This document shows, piece after piece, positions 21,033-33,300 of a DNA stretch of 64,000 nucleotides. The DNA lies in contig JAJNNQ010000129.1 of NCBI GenBank assembly GCA_027886175.1, positions 2,666,001 to 2,730,000 on the forward strand. The letters run 5' to 3'. Numbering within the stretch: position 1 is the first letter of the stretch; every line of letters begins with the position of its first letter. The translations under genes and the position numbers were made by a program. The notes under the pieces were generated by a model that saw only the letters and a list, made by a program, of their open reading frames with translations, made no database searches and was not told where the DNA came from. Source of the DNA: Phylloscopus collybita (Eukaryota; Chordata; Aves; Passeriformes; Phylloscopidae).

Positions 21033-22136
21033 AAATGCACCTCTGACAACAAAAGCAGCCATGGAGCCCAGTTCCCAGGCGTGGAATGATGCTCTAGCCA
21101 GGAGGAATACTGCAGGGATCCAAACCTGCCTTCTAGTTCTACATGAGCTTCACAAGAGGGAGTTTGCTCCCCAGAACTGGGGTACCTGAGTTCCAGAGAA
21201 AGACCCTGGCTGTGGGCAGGGCTGGAGCTGAGCTGGGTCCACTCCTCACCTGCTTAAAAATGCATTCCCAGGGGTTTTGTTGGTGTGATTGCCACCATCC
21301 CCTCAGCCAGCAGGGTTGCTTTCCCATCTATCTCCCCAGCCCAGGGAGGCGGGTGTTGATCCGGCTGGCACGGGAAGGGCCCCGTGCTTTCCACAGGGCT
21401 TGGCCCCCTCTCGTGTGTGGGTGTCAACTGAGCCCTGCAGGCACTGCAGAATTCCTGAGGGTGAGCCCATGATGGGAAACCGAGTCAAAGGCACAGATCC
21501 CTGTGTAGTGCCCAGCACTGGAGGTGGTGCCCAGCACGGCTGGCACCGACACCTGGGGCCTGGAGAGTCCCAGTCCTGCTGGGCCTGGCAGCCCAGCACG
21601 GAGGGGATGCTGTGCCTGCCCCACGCTGCCTCTTCCAGCAGCCTTTGGAGTTAAATCCAACTGGCCAAGGGGGAAAGCAAGCTGGGAACTGCCAAAGCAG
21701 CAGCAGCCAAAGCAGCAGGGTGCAAGGGAGAAGGAGAGGAAGGGATGAAAGGGCACAAAGTAGAGGAGATGCATCTGCTGCAGCTTCTGCTCAAAGGGGA
21801 CCAACCGAGCCTATGTCTGACCTGGTTTTGTCCCCTCTTACCTCTGTGGTGCCAGCTCCCCCTCCCTCCTTCAGAGCTGGACCAGGTTAAGTGCTGGCAC
21901 TGTGGGCTTTGAAGCAAACAAATGTGCTGGAGGAGGAAAGGAATTTTTGTTATGGAGCTATACTCACTTTACATCCATTGCAAGTGCCTTCCCCTCTTCC
22001 TCTCTGACCTCCAAAGCCTTGTCCTCCCTCAGTGGAGTGCCCACAGGGTAGGAATGCTGCCCCTCTCTATCTGTGGCACCAGCCTTTGCATTGCAGAGGC
22101 TTTGGTGCAGTGCTGTGACCCTGGGAAGCACCTCTG

Positions 22137-22188
22137 AAATGGTCTTTAAGGCCCCTTCCAACCTAAACCATTCTGTGATTCCATGAAA
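22137..22188 (+). mobile_element. CR1 LINE 3' end, minimal
   Basis: Only the last 50 bases remain: 'aaatggtctttaaggcccct', 'tccaacctaaacc' and ATTCTGTGATTCCATGA. Confidence 0.85.
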
Positions 22189-24364
22189 CCTCACTGGGGC
22201 TTGGGAAGGGCCACCACCCCCAGCAGATGAGCTGAGCTGATCCTGCCCCTCCACGAGTGCCCCAGAGGAGAAAAACAAACCTTGGCTTTGAAACCTTGCC
22301 AGCCAGCTGCAGGCTTGCCCGGCTGCTGTTCTCCTTTTACATGTTTTATGGAGTAATTTGTACTATATTTACACAGCAGTGATAAACAGTTTTTAAAATG
22401 GAAGCAAAGAAAAATGCTGCTGGATGAATTGTTACAAAAAAGCCCTGTTTTGCCATTCCAGCAGGGGGGAAAAAAAAGGGATAAAAATCACCATCCTAGG
22501 GACATGCTGTTCATCAGATCTGGGTATTTTTTCCCTTGATTTGTGTGCCTAATGTGAGCAGAAGAAGTCGCAGATGCATGCTGAATTCTGCAGGGAACAT
22601 ATGCATGCATTTAAATCATTTACAGCATTTACTGGTGCAATTGTAAAGCACATTATTTTTCTGCATTTGTAATTAGGCTCCAAACAGATGGTGAAGGACT
22701 GCAGCTCCTGATTAGACAGGCTTGTGCTCTGTTGGACGGCACTGCGAGAACAAACTGAGATGAGAAACTTTTCCTCCTAATTTATCATGCCAGGGCGGGG
22801 GAGTGCAGGAGCTGGGGCTGCCTGGGCGTGAATTCCAGCGTGCCCGGAGCAGGCTGGGCAGAGCTGTGCCCGGAGCCATCCCTCTGCCATCCCCCCTGCT
22901 GATGGATGTGCGCCCGGACCCCTTTCCCAGCTCCCCTTCCATCCCAGATTTTGTGACCCCCCCACCTCACTGCGCAGCTCGGGACGCCCGGCAGGGCGGG
23001 ATGGAGCGTCTGCTGTGACAAATGCCTTGGAAATGAAGCAGGAGCTGGGAGGTGAGAAGGGTTTTTAAAGCACCACGGGCTCTTCCCCGGTCCCTCACAC
23101 TCCCCCTCCTCCCAGCAGCCCAGGAGTCCCCCTTCCTGTCACCCCGCTGTCCCCAGCTCACACAGGGGACAATTTAGGCGGTGTTATTTGTCCTTCCTCC
23201 TGCAGTTTTCTTATTTTTTTTAAGGAGGGTTGCCTCCTTAACTCACAAACCTGTGGACCTGATCCAAGTGGGTTAAAGGAGAGGCACCTGGAAGAGCAGA
23301 GCAAGGCAGGAGAGGAGCAGGATGCCAGTCTGAGCAGCTGTGACCCTGGGTGAGCGGCACAGGAGCCCCCCAGGATTCCCTTGAGGCAGCAGCGTTGCCA
23401 AAGTCCCTTTGTGTCCCCTTTGCTGGTCCCGCCCCCCCGGCTGTGGGGATGGGCCATCGCCTTCCCTCGGCTGCTTACCTTGCTGCTCCCCGAGCTAGCA
23501 GCGAGGTTCATTAAACACAGGTTAATGAGGGAGCTCATCCTCCAGCCGGCACAGCCCTCTGGTGTTCCCGGACCCCGAACAGGGACCGAGCACCTGGAAG
23601 CCCGCAGGGAAGGTGGCGCAGCCGAGGGCACGGTGGCGGGGGACAGGGGACACGGCTGCGATGGGGATTCTCTGTGCCCGCTCGTGGACTCTCTGCGCCT
23701 GTAGATGGCACCTTCTCCTCTGCTGAGGAAGAACGAAGGACTAAACCGAGGGGAAGGGAAAAGGCAAGCTGCTGAGGTAGGGCTCAGAGCTGGGAGAGAG
23801 GCGCTTTGGGTGCGTGGCATGAAGTGATTCGGGGCACTCCCACAGCTGTCCCCTCTCGCTGTCGCTGCTCTTGATCCAGATCACCTGGATCGGCACTGAA
23901 CCTCTCTCCAGGTTTACTAACACTGCCCATCACTAGGAAATCGAGAGGGTTGAGGGAAAAGTGCTTCCAGCTGCACAGAGAGCTGCTCCAAAGGGGTTTT
24001 TTTTACCCTCATTAACCCGTTGTGGATCTAACGAGCCCAGCCTGGGGCTGCAGGGTGCTCACGGTGTCCCTAGCAGGGGACAGGTCCTGCTGGCTCCACC
24101 TTGGGATGGGTCCTGCAAAGCTTTTTGGAGCTCACCAAAACCACTTTGATCCTTCTTGGCTTGTCTCATCACCACAGGAATGCCTGGTCCAGGGGGTAGC
24201 TCAGCTGGACCCACCTGTAAACACAAGCTGGAAGATCCCTAAGGAATTCCCACAGAACTTAGATCTGTGCTACAAAGGTGAGCTCAGTTTCTGCCCCTCC
24301 AGCTGTCTCCAGAGGATCACCTTGCAAAGGTGCCATTTGAAACCCAGTACTTCTGTATTTCTAA

Positions 24365-24445
24365 AGAAAAAAAAAAAAACCCACACAAAACAAACAAACA
24401 AAACAAACAAACAAAAAAAACACACAAAACCCCCCAAACCAAACA
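24365..24445. repeat. A-rich AAAC/CAAA low-complexity tract
   Basis: About 80 bases of A and C only, apart from isolated bases. It looks like a decayed microsatellite. Confidence 0.85.
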
Positions 24446-26861
24446 CAACAAAACCAGCGGCTCTTTGAGTGCTTTTCTTCTTCAGAGAGAGAATTCCAGC
24501 AATCCCTTAACTTTGCTTGGCTTCCTCAGCAGCCTCCTTCACTCATAAATACCTAAACAAACAGCGTGATTCAAATATTGGCCCTAAAATTCTGGGTGAA
24601 ATGGACCTGGAAATTAATTTCACACCGGAAAAGCCAGCTCACTGTCAGCCACAGCACAGGTGGTAGAAAACTCCAAGATGGCTCTACGAATTAATTCTGT
24701 GGCTCGCATGAGAGGGTAGCAGGCAGGGAGCTGCCTCCCTCACACCACCACCCCAACCCACACTGCCCACGGGGTGCTGGAGAGCTGTGGGACAGCAAGG
24801 GTACACCTTACCACCCGGGGCTTGTGGTCTGGGGGGACAAAATCACCCACCCCCCCCCACAAAAAAGTGAAAGCAGGGGGCACGGGCTGCTTTTTCCTGA
24901 GCACGAAGTCGGCCTTGCACTTTTACACAGCTCTTATTTACTGAAAAAAAAAAAAATTTAAAAAAAGGGAGGGTAGTTTGGGGAAGCACTTGTAGAGACC
25001 CTTGTGGGAGACTCCTGGGGAAAAGGAGGCGTGAAGAAATGACTGATGGCACAATATTGCAGGGCCAGGCTGTCAGGCAGCGGTGTCCGTGCAGAGCCTG
25101 CAGCCGCGGCAGAACGTGGCCCACGGCAAGCAGAGATCATTCAGGACCTCAGCAGGGCAGGGTTTGCACGTGTCCGTGTTGTACCTGCCTCCCATGGGAT
25201 ATTTCATCTATTTACAGGCAGACAGCAACCTCAGCTCTCGCAGCCCAGGGCAGGCAGGGGAGTGAGGGGAGCTGGATGCGGGAATGTTCCGTGGCTGGGT
25301 GGAAAATGAGAGGGGGAGAAGCCCTGCAGTACAATTTCAAGGTTGAGTGAGTGGTGCCAGGAGGCTGTGAAAGGCTCTGCTGAGCTGCTCCGTGTTCACA
25401 GGCAGGATGGGGAAGGGAGGTCATGGGATCTGCCTCCAAAAAAATCAAGCTTCCCTGTAATGAGTCTGTGGAGAAAGGCTGGGATAGCAAGGAGGTTATC
25501 CCAGCCCTGCAGCTTCCTGCTTTGGGGTTGGTGTTAATTACGATCCCAGTAGCAACCAGGAGCATCTCTCTGCTCACAAAGCATTGCTTTCTCCTACTGC
25601 CTTCTTTTCCCAGCTCTGAGCCTGTGGAAAGGCACGTCTCCCACGGGCTGGGTCTCGGAGCACCAGGGATTCCTCCTCATAGGAGCCTGGGAACATCAGC
25701 TCAGTGAGCTGGTTTGAGGTCCGGCCTGCACACAGCTACTGCTGTCCCTGCCTGATTTAAACCAGCCCTGACAGGGAGGTACAGATCACAAGATACTGAA
25801 TTCCTGTGTGTTTGCTGAACCTAGGCACTGCAATCCCCCCCGTCCTCCCTCTCCTCCTGGGAAGGGCTGCAGCCTGTACTCCATCAGGAATGGGAGCCCA
25901 GGCCAGACCCCCAGGCCAGGAGGAACTCAGCCTTGTTAGAGCTGACTTATGTAAAACAGGTGACAATCTCCAAAGCAGTCAGGATGTGAGCAGAAATCCA
26001 TGGTGAGGAGCCAAGGCACGGGAGCCTGGCAGAGGAGAGGTGTGCTCCTGTTTAAATAGAAACCCTGACCTGAATTTATCAGGGGAGGCCGTAAGTGAGG
26101 CATCACCAGTGCAAAGTCAGAGCAGCTACAGGCACCCAGGCCTGAGACAGGTCTTCACCTCTGGTTTTGCTGTGGTTCCTCCCCTTTTTTGTCATTTCCT
26201 CCCCTCATTAGCTGCCTGACTTTGTGGACGTGGCTGGGCTGAACAGGGCGTGAGGAGCCTGGCTGCCTGCACGCTGCCGTGGGGTGGTGGAGAGGGCAGG
26301 GGAGGGATGGAGACCCCAGGAGAGAGAAGCCCCCCGGAGCAGGTGGCTCAGCTCAGCAGGGTGCTCAGAGCCCCAAACAGGTAACACCTGCCCCCTCTGC
26401 ACTCCTGGTGACCCCCAAGGTCACTGCCAGCTACTGGGGCCAATTCCTTAAGGAACCCAACGCAGCCAACGTTGGAAACCCAAGGAACACCAGCCAGGTC
26501 AGGTGTGATGTGAGGAAATCATCTGCCAGCACCTTCATCAGCTGCTGAGAGCTCAGGGCATTCACCATTGCCAGGGACTTTGGGTTTTAGCCCCAAAGCA
26601 GCTGCAGGTTTGCCAGGGGTGCAAAGTGCCTGCAGCTGGGCCAGGTTTGGTGGGGGAATCTCCCCATCCCCAGGGAGGACCAGGGGCAGACCTGTGCCCA
26701 ATTCCAACCAATCAGCCCCGGAGCTCTGCTAATGGCATAATTAGAAGAAGCTGCTCAAGAGAGGCAAAGGCTTAACTACCCCCTCCTGCTGCTGCAGGGG
26801 TATTTGCCTACTGGTGCTCCAGGACAAGTGGAGGTGAGTGGAGGGGAAGGGTCCTCACAGT

Positions 26862-27001
26862 CCTGGAAGTGCTGGAGGCTGGCTGGACAAGGCTTAGAGC
26901 ACCCTGGTCCCATGGAAATGTCCCTAGCCACGTCAGGGGGACAGAATGAGATGATTTTTAACATCCTCTCCAACCCAAACCGTTCGGGGATTCTGTGATT
27001 C
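26862..27001 (+). mobile_element. CR1 LINE 3' fragment
   Basis: Contains 'tggctggacaaggcttagag', 'atgagatgatttttaacatc' and 'ctctccaacccaaacc', and ends GATTCTGTGATTC. Confidence 0.85.
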
Positions 27002-27399
27002 CCAGGCAAGGCTACAGGGTGGGCTTTAGCAGCGTAAGCTGCGCTTATTTAGCGTTTTAATCAGAACCAGGCGCGGTGGGCTCGGGTGCGTGGCAAAGCT
27101 CCGGCCCCAGGCTGTGGTGTGAGCAGCAGGGCAGGACCCAAAGCCCTGCCCCTTCCCGGGATTCGGGAATGTGCGGTCACCCCCTCGGCGTGAGGACTGG
27201 TGTCACCGTAGGTGGCTTTTCATGGCTCTGTCGCTTCCAAGGCGGCACGAAATGGGGTGAAGAGGTGGTGCTCGGCCCTATTCCCGAAAGCTGCGCCTAG
27301 GGAGGTCTTGGACCGGAGGCAGGAATATCCTGCCAGGCTCAGGAATGGCGGGGGGGGGGGACACAGGAGAGTTTGGTGGGGGCTGTGTCTGGGCAGCAG

Positions 27400-28460
27400 G
27401 GCAGGTCCAGCTCGGGGTGCCCGGGGAGAGCAGCTGGGCAGGGATGTCCGTGCGGCTCCGCTGGCACGCCGCGCCCGGATCGCTTTCCCGCTCATCCATG
27501 ATTTATTGACCTGCTCCGGGGCCCGCCAGCTGCTCCCGCGCACGGGTCAGAGAAATAACAATATTAGCAGAAAAGGAAAAAGAGAATTAACCGCCCCCCC
27601 CTCCCCCCGAGGTGGAGTTGAACTTTCGGTAACCAGCGCCCGCTCGGGCTGAAGTTGGGTTTGAGCAGGCGGCCGCTGCCTGTGGGGGGGAGCCCGGGAT
27701 TTGGGGAGCGAGCCGGGAATTTTGGGTGGCTGGGAGTCCCCAGGGAGGGGTCAGGTGGGGGGGGGGGGGGGGAGGTGGAGCCGGCGCTGAAATCCCGGGT
27801 ACCTGGGCGAGGGGCGCTGCGCCGCCCGCGTCAGTGTCTCCCGCGCTCCTTCCCCTTCCTCCTCCTCCTCCCGCGGCTCACGCGGCTCGCAGGGGGGCAT
27901 GGGGGGGTCGCCGCTGACACCAGGCTCCGAGACATCCACCGCAGGTAATGCCCCGCCGCTTTCCTCGCTCCTCGTGGGGTTTATCCGTTCGGGAGGAATG
28001 GGATGCGGGGCCGAGGGGGATGCGCGGAGGGCATCACCCCCTCCCTTTCCCTTTGCGCGGGGTCCCCCTTCCCGAAGCACCTTGGTTTGCTTTCAGCGAG
28101 CCAAGGTGTTTTTCCTGGGGGCCGAGCCCGGCTGTTATTGTTACTATTTTGGGCGGCGGGACTCGCTCGGCGCGGCGCTTTCCGCAGCAGGAGACGGGGA
28201 GCCCAACCTTTCTCCCCTTTTTCCCAAAAATAGCGCCGGGGATGTGCGGTGGCACCCGCTGTGCCGCCCCCAGAGGAGCGGGCTCCGTGCCCCCTCCTGC
28301 CCCCATCCCCGGCTCTGATCGGAGTCCGGGCTGCTGAGGAGAGCCGCAAAGTTTCTGGGATAAGCCGGGGCTGAACTTCTTTCTTCCTAGCCGTGGGAAT
28401 GCCGCGCCGCAGCCGCGCGTGGGGGCTGAGCCGCAGTGGAAGCGGTGGGATTTTTAAATC
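27400..28460 (+). promoter_or_regulatory. CDH23: CpG island, probable CDH23 promoter
   Basis: About 1 kb dense in CpG, with G-runs at 27349-27360 and 27757-27772 (16 Gs). It lies upstream of the CDH23 signal-peptide exon and downstream of SLC29A3, on the same strand. No other gene is expected here from human synteny. The assignment is inference, as no transcript evidence is available. Confidence 0.55.
27899..27944 (+). CDS. CDH23: Candidate CDH23 first exon, in-frame upstream ATG
   Basis: An ATG at 27899 reads MGGSPLTPGSETSTA plus one base to a GTAATG donor at 27945. Joined to the acceptor at 37741/37742, it runs through GGA GCC into the ATG at 37747 without a stop or shift, adding 17 residues. 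The exon would begin further upstream in the island. In human, CDH23 exon 1 is 5'UTR, so initiation at the second ATG is equally possible. Confidence 0.35.
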
Positions 28461-30187
28461 CCCTCCGAGCGTCAGTAAAAGGCGGGAGGACGGCGTTTTA
28501 ACGTGCCCACCTTGAGTTTTGAGAAAACGCTTTATTTTAGGTTGTTTCCCCCTCTCTGATTCTTTACTTGCTGCTGCTTTCCTTGCTCTCCCTCAGAACC
28601 TGCAGTCCTTCCTTTCCTTAAACCCGTCTTCTGACCGCCTTGCCGGCCACGGTCGTTCCCCCCAAGCCGCCTCCCCAACCCATCAGCGTTTTCCAGGAGG
28701 AGGGGGATGCTGGGATGGGACGTTTCCCGTGCCGATGTGTGTTTTCTTTGTTGTTGGTTTGGGTTTTTTTCCCCCCCGTGCTGGGGGAAAAGCCGCGTCT
28801 GGCAGCAGGTTCCTTGGGCTGGCAGAGCTCGCTGTGCCGGGCTGCACGCAACAAGCCCGGCTCCTGCCTTCCCGGGATCTTCCCGGTGCATCCTGCGGGA
28901 GCCTGGCATGCTTCGTGCACGTGGGATAGAGCTGGTGCATCCAGATGTTTTAATTGCCTTTTTTTTTTAAATTTTTTTTGGGGGGGGGGGGTGGGAATGA
29001 AGAATTCCCATGGGATGCTGGCGTTTGTGGAAATCCAGGCGGATGTTTCGGCAGAGTGAGTTTTACCTTTGTCTCTTCTTCCCCCCTGTCCTGGGGAAGG
29101 AGGGGAGGAGAATTCGCTGTGCAGTTCCATTTTCCTTCCCCACCCCGCTCCCTCCCTTCATCCCCGGCAAAAAGCTTTCTTGTTTCCGGAGGAGTTGGGC
29201 CATGTCATGAAAAATACAATGTTAAAGACCAAGTTGTATCCCCACAAGACCGAGTGTGTGCCCACGCTATCTTTGTGGGAAACTGTAAAAATTGGTGCTG
29301 TCCCTTCTTTTTAATTTTTTTTTTTTTTTTTCCTGGCGATAAGTGGGAGCAACAATGTTCGGAGGAGATGGGAGCCGTGGAGCTTGGCTGGCTGCTGTGG
29401 CTGAGCCTGGGGAGGGCCCCCAGCCCCTGTCCCTTTTCTCAGGAGCATCACCTGGATGCAGCAGGGAGAAGGGTGGCAGCAGCAGAACCATTCCTGCTGC
29501 CCAGCTGCAGTAACCTCCAGAGCAATGCCCGGGGCATGGCAGCTCTGCTGACCTGGTGCAAGGAAAAGGGCCCTGCAGTCCTCTGCTGAGCACAGCCCTG
29601 GGCAGCTGGGGCTGAAAGCACCTCTTAGAAAAGGACTCGGTTTGTGAAGCTTCTGAGGTGCTCCATGCAGGTGGTCTGGAGCACAGATTATTTTTGGATT
29701 TAAGAAGCTTTAGGATATGGGATTGGCTTGATGAGGGGGCTGGCCTGTGGCCTGTCCTTAGGGTGGGCAGCTGCTTGCAGCCAGGCTGATGGAGCTGGAG
29801 CTCTGCTTTGGGAGCGGGAACAGTTCCATGTGCAACCTAAAACTTCTGTGGTTTCTCCCATGACGGTATCCTGCTTCCTCCAGTAAGACTTCTCATAATG
29901 TTGCAGGAGAGACAGGGTTCTTTTGGGGCCCTGCAGACGTGAGGACTCCTGCCTTTGTGCTGATGTTGTTGTCTGACTCTATTTTAGTGTGTAGATTCTG
30001 AAATTGGGACTAATTCCAGTGGTTAAGATCCAAATCTTGCAGATGTCCTGGATCTTGCTGGGGGTTTGGTGAAGACCAGGGGCTGGAGTATCATTTATCC
30101 ATGGGCTGTGCTCAGCTTGGAGTTTCAGTGTGGGCAGGAGGTGCTTGGTCCTGGGTCCTGGTGACTTCCAGTCCGTGAAGGTGAGAA

Positions 30188-30362
30188 TTAGATGGGATAG
30201 CAGGAGGGAATTCCTGGCTGTGAGGGTGGGGAGGCCCTGGCACAGGTTTCCCAGTGGAGCCCCTGGATTCCTGGTGGTGTCCAGGGCCAGGTTGGATGGG
30301 ACTGGAGCACTCTGGGATAGTGGAAGGTGTCCCTGCCCGTGGGTGCGTGGTCTGACCAGAGG
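30188..30362 (+). mobile_element. CR1 LINE fragment, both ends lost
   Basis: Contains 'gagggtggggaggccctggc', 'ggccaggttggatgggactg' and 'ggtgtccctgcccgtggg'. The terminal CCAACCC end is gone. Confidence 0.8.
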
Positions 30363-33300
30363 GGTGATCCTGGCACATGAGGTCACTTTTGCAGCATCCA
30401 TTTGAATGCCTGTCCTGGGGCCAGGGAGATGGCTGTGCTGTCCCTTCAAAGCCTGGATTGCTTTGCCCTGACCTGTGTGTTTGATGAAACAGCTGCTCTG
30501 CTGGGAGGAGAGAGGTCCTGCCTGCTGTGTGCTGAGGAGCGAGTCACTGCGGGGAGATTCCCGAGGGAAACGGAGCGAGCGGTGTGCCCGAGCGTGCTGC
30601 ACCTCTGGAAAGGGCATGTAGGACAGGGACTGGGCAGCTTCAAGGGCCCTCAGCCACACACCTGGGGTCTCAGGAGAGCTCGCATGAACCAGCCTGTCAC
30701 TGGTGATGAACTGCTGTCATTAATCCAAATAACTTCATCCCCGCTGCCTGCCTTTGTCATTCCATCCAATCCCTGCGCTATGGGGCTGCTCTTTGGGACT
30801 GAGGCATTTCAAGGGGGTTCCTCCTGAGTATCCCCATCTTCCTTTCCCTGTGCTGTCTGTACTTTTTTTCCCCCTGCTCTTACAATTCCAGCCAGCGGGT
30901 GATTATCCCCACAGTGCTGCTCTGCCAGGCAGAGCTTCCCTTTTATTATCTGGAACAGCCAGCGGGCCTTGGAGAGGTCTGGAGCAGCAAAGTGCCTCTT
31001 GCTGGAAGTGAGCTTTGTGTGAAAGCAGCAAGGACACTTCCTCTTGATTTGGGTGAGGCAAGAAATGGCCTGAGAGCCTTTGCAGCTCTGGTTCATCAGT
31101 GGGAAAGTTTTTTGTGGGTTTTCCTATGGATGCTGTGGTTTTTTTACCCTTTTTCTGAAGCACCTCTTTTTCCCTCTGCTTTTAAGATCTACCATTCTGG
31201 TCACCAGTGACCTGAACAAAATAGCCTTGCTGCTTCTTTTTAGTGGAGCCTGGGGGCAGCTGGAGGCAGGGACTTGGGATAAAATCCCAGGTGCACACAT
31301 ACCCAGGGTCCTGGGCTTGGAGCAGCGTCTGCTTTACCAAGGGAGATGGAGTTATAATTTAAATTACTCACCCACCTCCTTTGGCAGGGCTTTAAAATAC
31401 GGCTCGGGGACTGATTGGGATGGGCTGGTGGTTCTGAGGCTGGTGACTTGCTCCTGAGGCCGAATCCTTGCTCGCTGCTGTGGGGGGACATTCTGGGGCA
31501 CAGCCTGTACCCTGCTCCCTCCTGCTGCAGAAAGGGGATCCTTGCCTTGGAAGCTGCAGCTGGATGTAGCAAGGAGAGGGAGGTGCCGAGGCAGTCCCTT
31601 CCAGCACATGCTTTTTTTTTCCCCTTCGGTCCCACTTCACACACATCTTGTCCCCTTCTTTCCCTTCAAACCCCCCTGAGCCAAGCAGAACTCATGTGCT
31701 GGATCTGCAGGCACAGGCTGGCTCCAGCAGTGCAGGGGCCAGACACCCCCAGGGATCCTGTGTGGGAGCCTGAGGGTGTTGGACACTTCTCCTGCACTGT
31801 TTTGGTGGCAGTGCTTGCAAGTCCAGCCAGGCTGCTGCCGGCCCTGGGTCGGAGGGAGGCTGCCTCCTTCCAGGCAGGGCACAGGAAAGGAAGTGTCTGG
31901 CATCCCACTCCTGAGCAGGCTTGGAGTCAGGCCTTCAGCACCCTTACATCTGTCACTTTGTCCCTTCCTGTAGATTCTTTAAGAGCCTGGAGAGAGGCTC
32001 CTGTCTTGTGAGACCAGACTCTGTGTGTCACTTCACTGCATTCAGCTTTCCACTTCCTCCTAAAGCAAGAATTCCCACCCTTCTTCCCCCTCCTCCTTTT
32101 TTTTTCCTCCCTCTTTTTCTCCTTTAAGCCAAGCTCTGTTGCTGTTGGCTGCTTTTCCACCTTTTCATCCCACGTTAGCATCATCTGCTCCGCAGCTTTG
32201 CCGTGTTGCTTCCATGTGTTGGTGCAGCCCTCTTGGCTTGGCCTCCGTGGCCTGTCCCAGCCTTCCTCCCAGCTCAGGAGCTGCTGCTCCAGCTGAAGAG
32301 AGGTTTTGTGATGGAAAATGGTTGCTATGATGCCGATGGTGACTAGCAACCGGTGCTGGAGGCTCTGTAGAGCCAGTGCTGCCCCGCTTAAAAGGAAGGA
32401 AATCGGGAATTCCTACTTCTCTCTCCCCAAAAATGAAGCTGCCCTCGCCATGGAGGGCTGGCTGGCAGTGACTGCAGCAGGGAATGGGGACTCTCTTCCC
32501 AAAGCTCTCAGGGTGTTATTTTAGTATCCCACGAACGCAGAAGATGAGTTGGATGCATTGTTTGGCTTTTCCTTGGAGGTGCCACAGTTGTGGTGAAAGG
32601 TTTGAGTGTTACCTCTGCAGAGCTGGGCAGTTATTGGGATTATCTTGTGTCAGGGGCTTGGAGAACCGATGCCATTTCCAGCCCAGGCACAGCCTTCCTG
32701 CAAGGACCAGGAAGTTTAAAGATGGCATTTCCTCCTGGGCCTGGATTTTTGGTTAAATGATGTCGTAATGCCATTTTGCAGCTAATGTTTGTTTCCTGAG
32801 GGAAAGCAAACATCTGGAAGCACCAACCAAAATACTTCCACTCCTGTCCTTGTTTTAAAATGGAAGCAAACTGCTGCAAGTGAGGGAAACTTTTGGGTGT
32901 TAGTAGCTGCCAGCAAGGAACAGCCCCAGCTTTTTCTCTGGAAGAAGGAAGGGTTGAGTACCCCAGCTGGGAAGTGCAGAGCTTTGTGGGGAGAAAACAG
33001 CCCTGTCCCCAGCCTCAGATTGGATTTTGGGGTGAAGCAAGAAGAGAGAGGATTTTCCCCATGTTCTTTTCTCCTGCAAACACCATCTCAGGTGGGTCAT
33101 GGCAGGTGCCAGCAGCTGTGTCCCTTATTCCCTGTGGGCATCCACATTCCCCCTCCCATGTGCATGCCAATATCCTGGCCTGCATTTACTTAACAGGGAA
33201 ATTTTATTTCCTCTCGCTGCAGGGAAGAGAAAGAAGAAAAAAAAAAAAAAAGGAAAAAGGCAAAAAAAAGGGGGCAAATTTTTTCACTGGGAACAAATCT

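Larger units (their letters stand above)
20301..27399. other. Intergenic SLC29A3-CDH23
   Basis: It holds three short plus-strand CR1 ends (listed separately), an A-rich CAAA/AAAC tract at 24365-24445, C- and A-runs near 24846-24870, and AT-rich unique DNA at 22300-22690. No exon was recognised. Confidence 0.65.

Noticed and set aside
28954..29589. 211-codon plus-strand frame after the CpG island
   Set aside because: Begins in T/G homopolymers and crosses T-runs; composition is not protein-like.
29979..30659. 226-codon minus-strand open frame
   Set aside because: Passes through a CR1 fragment and has no recognisable domain.
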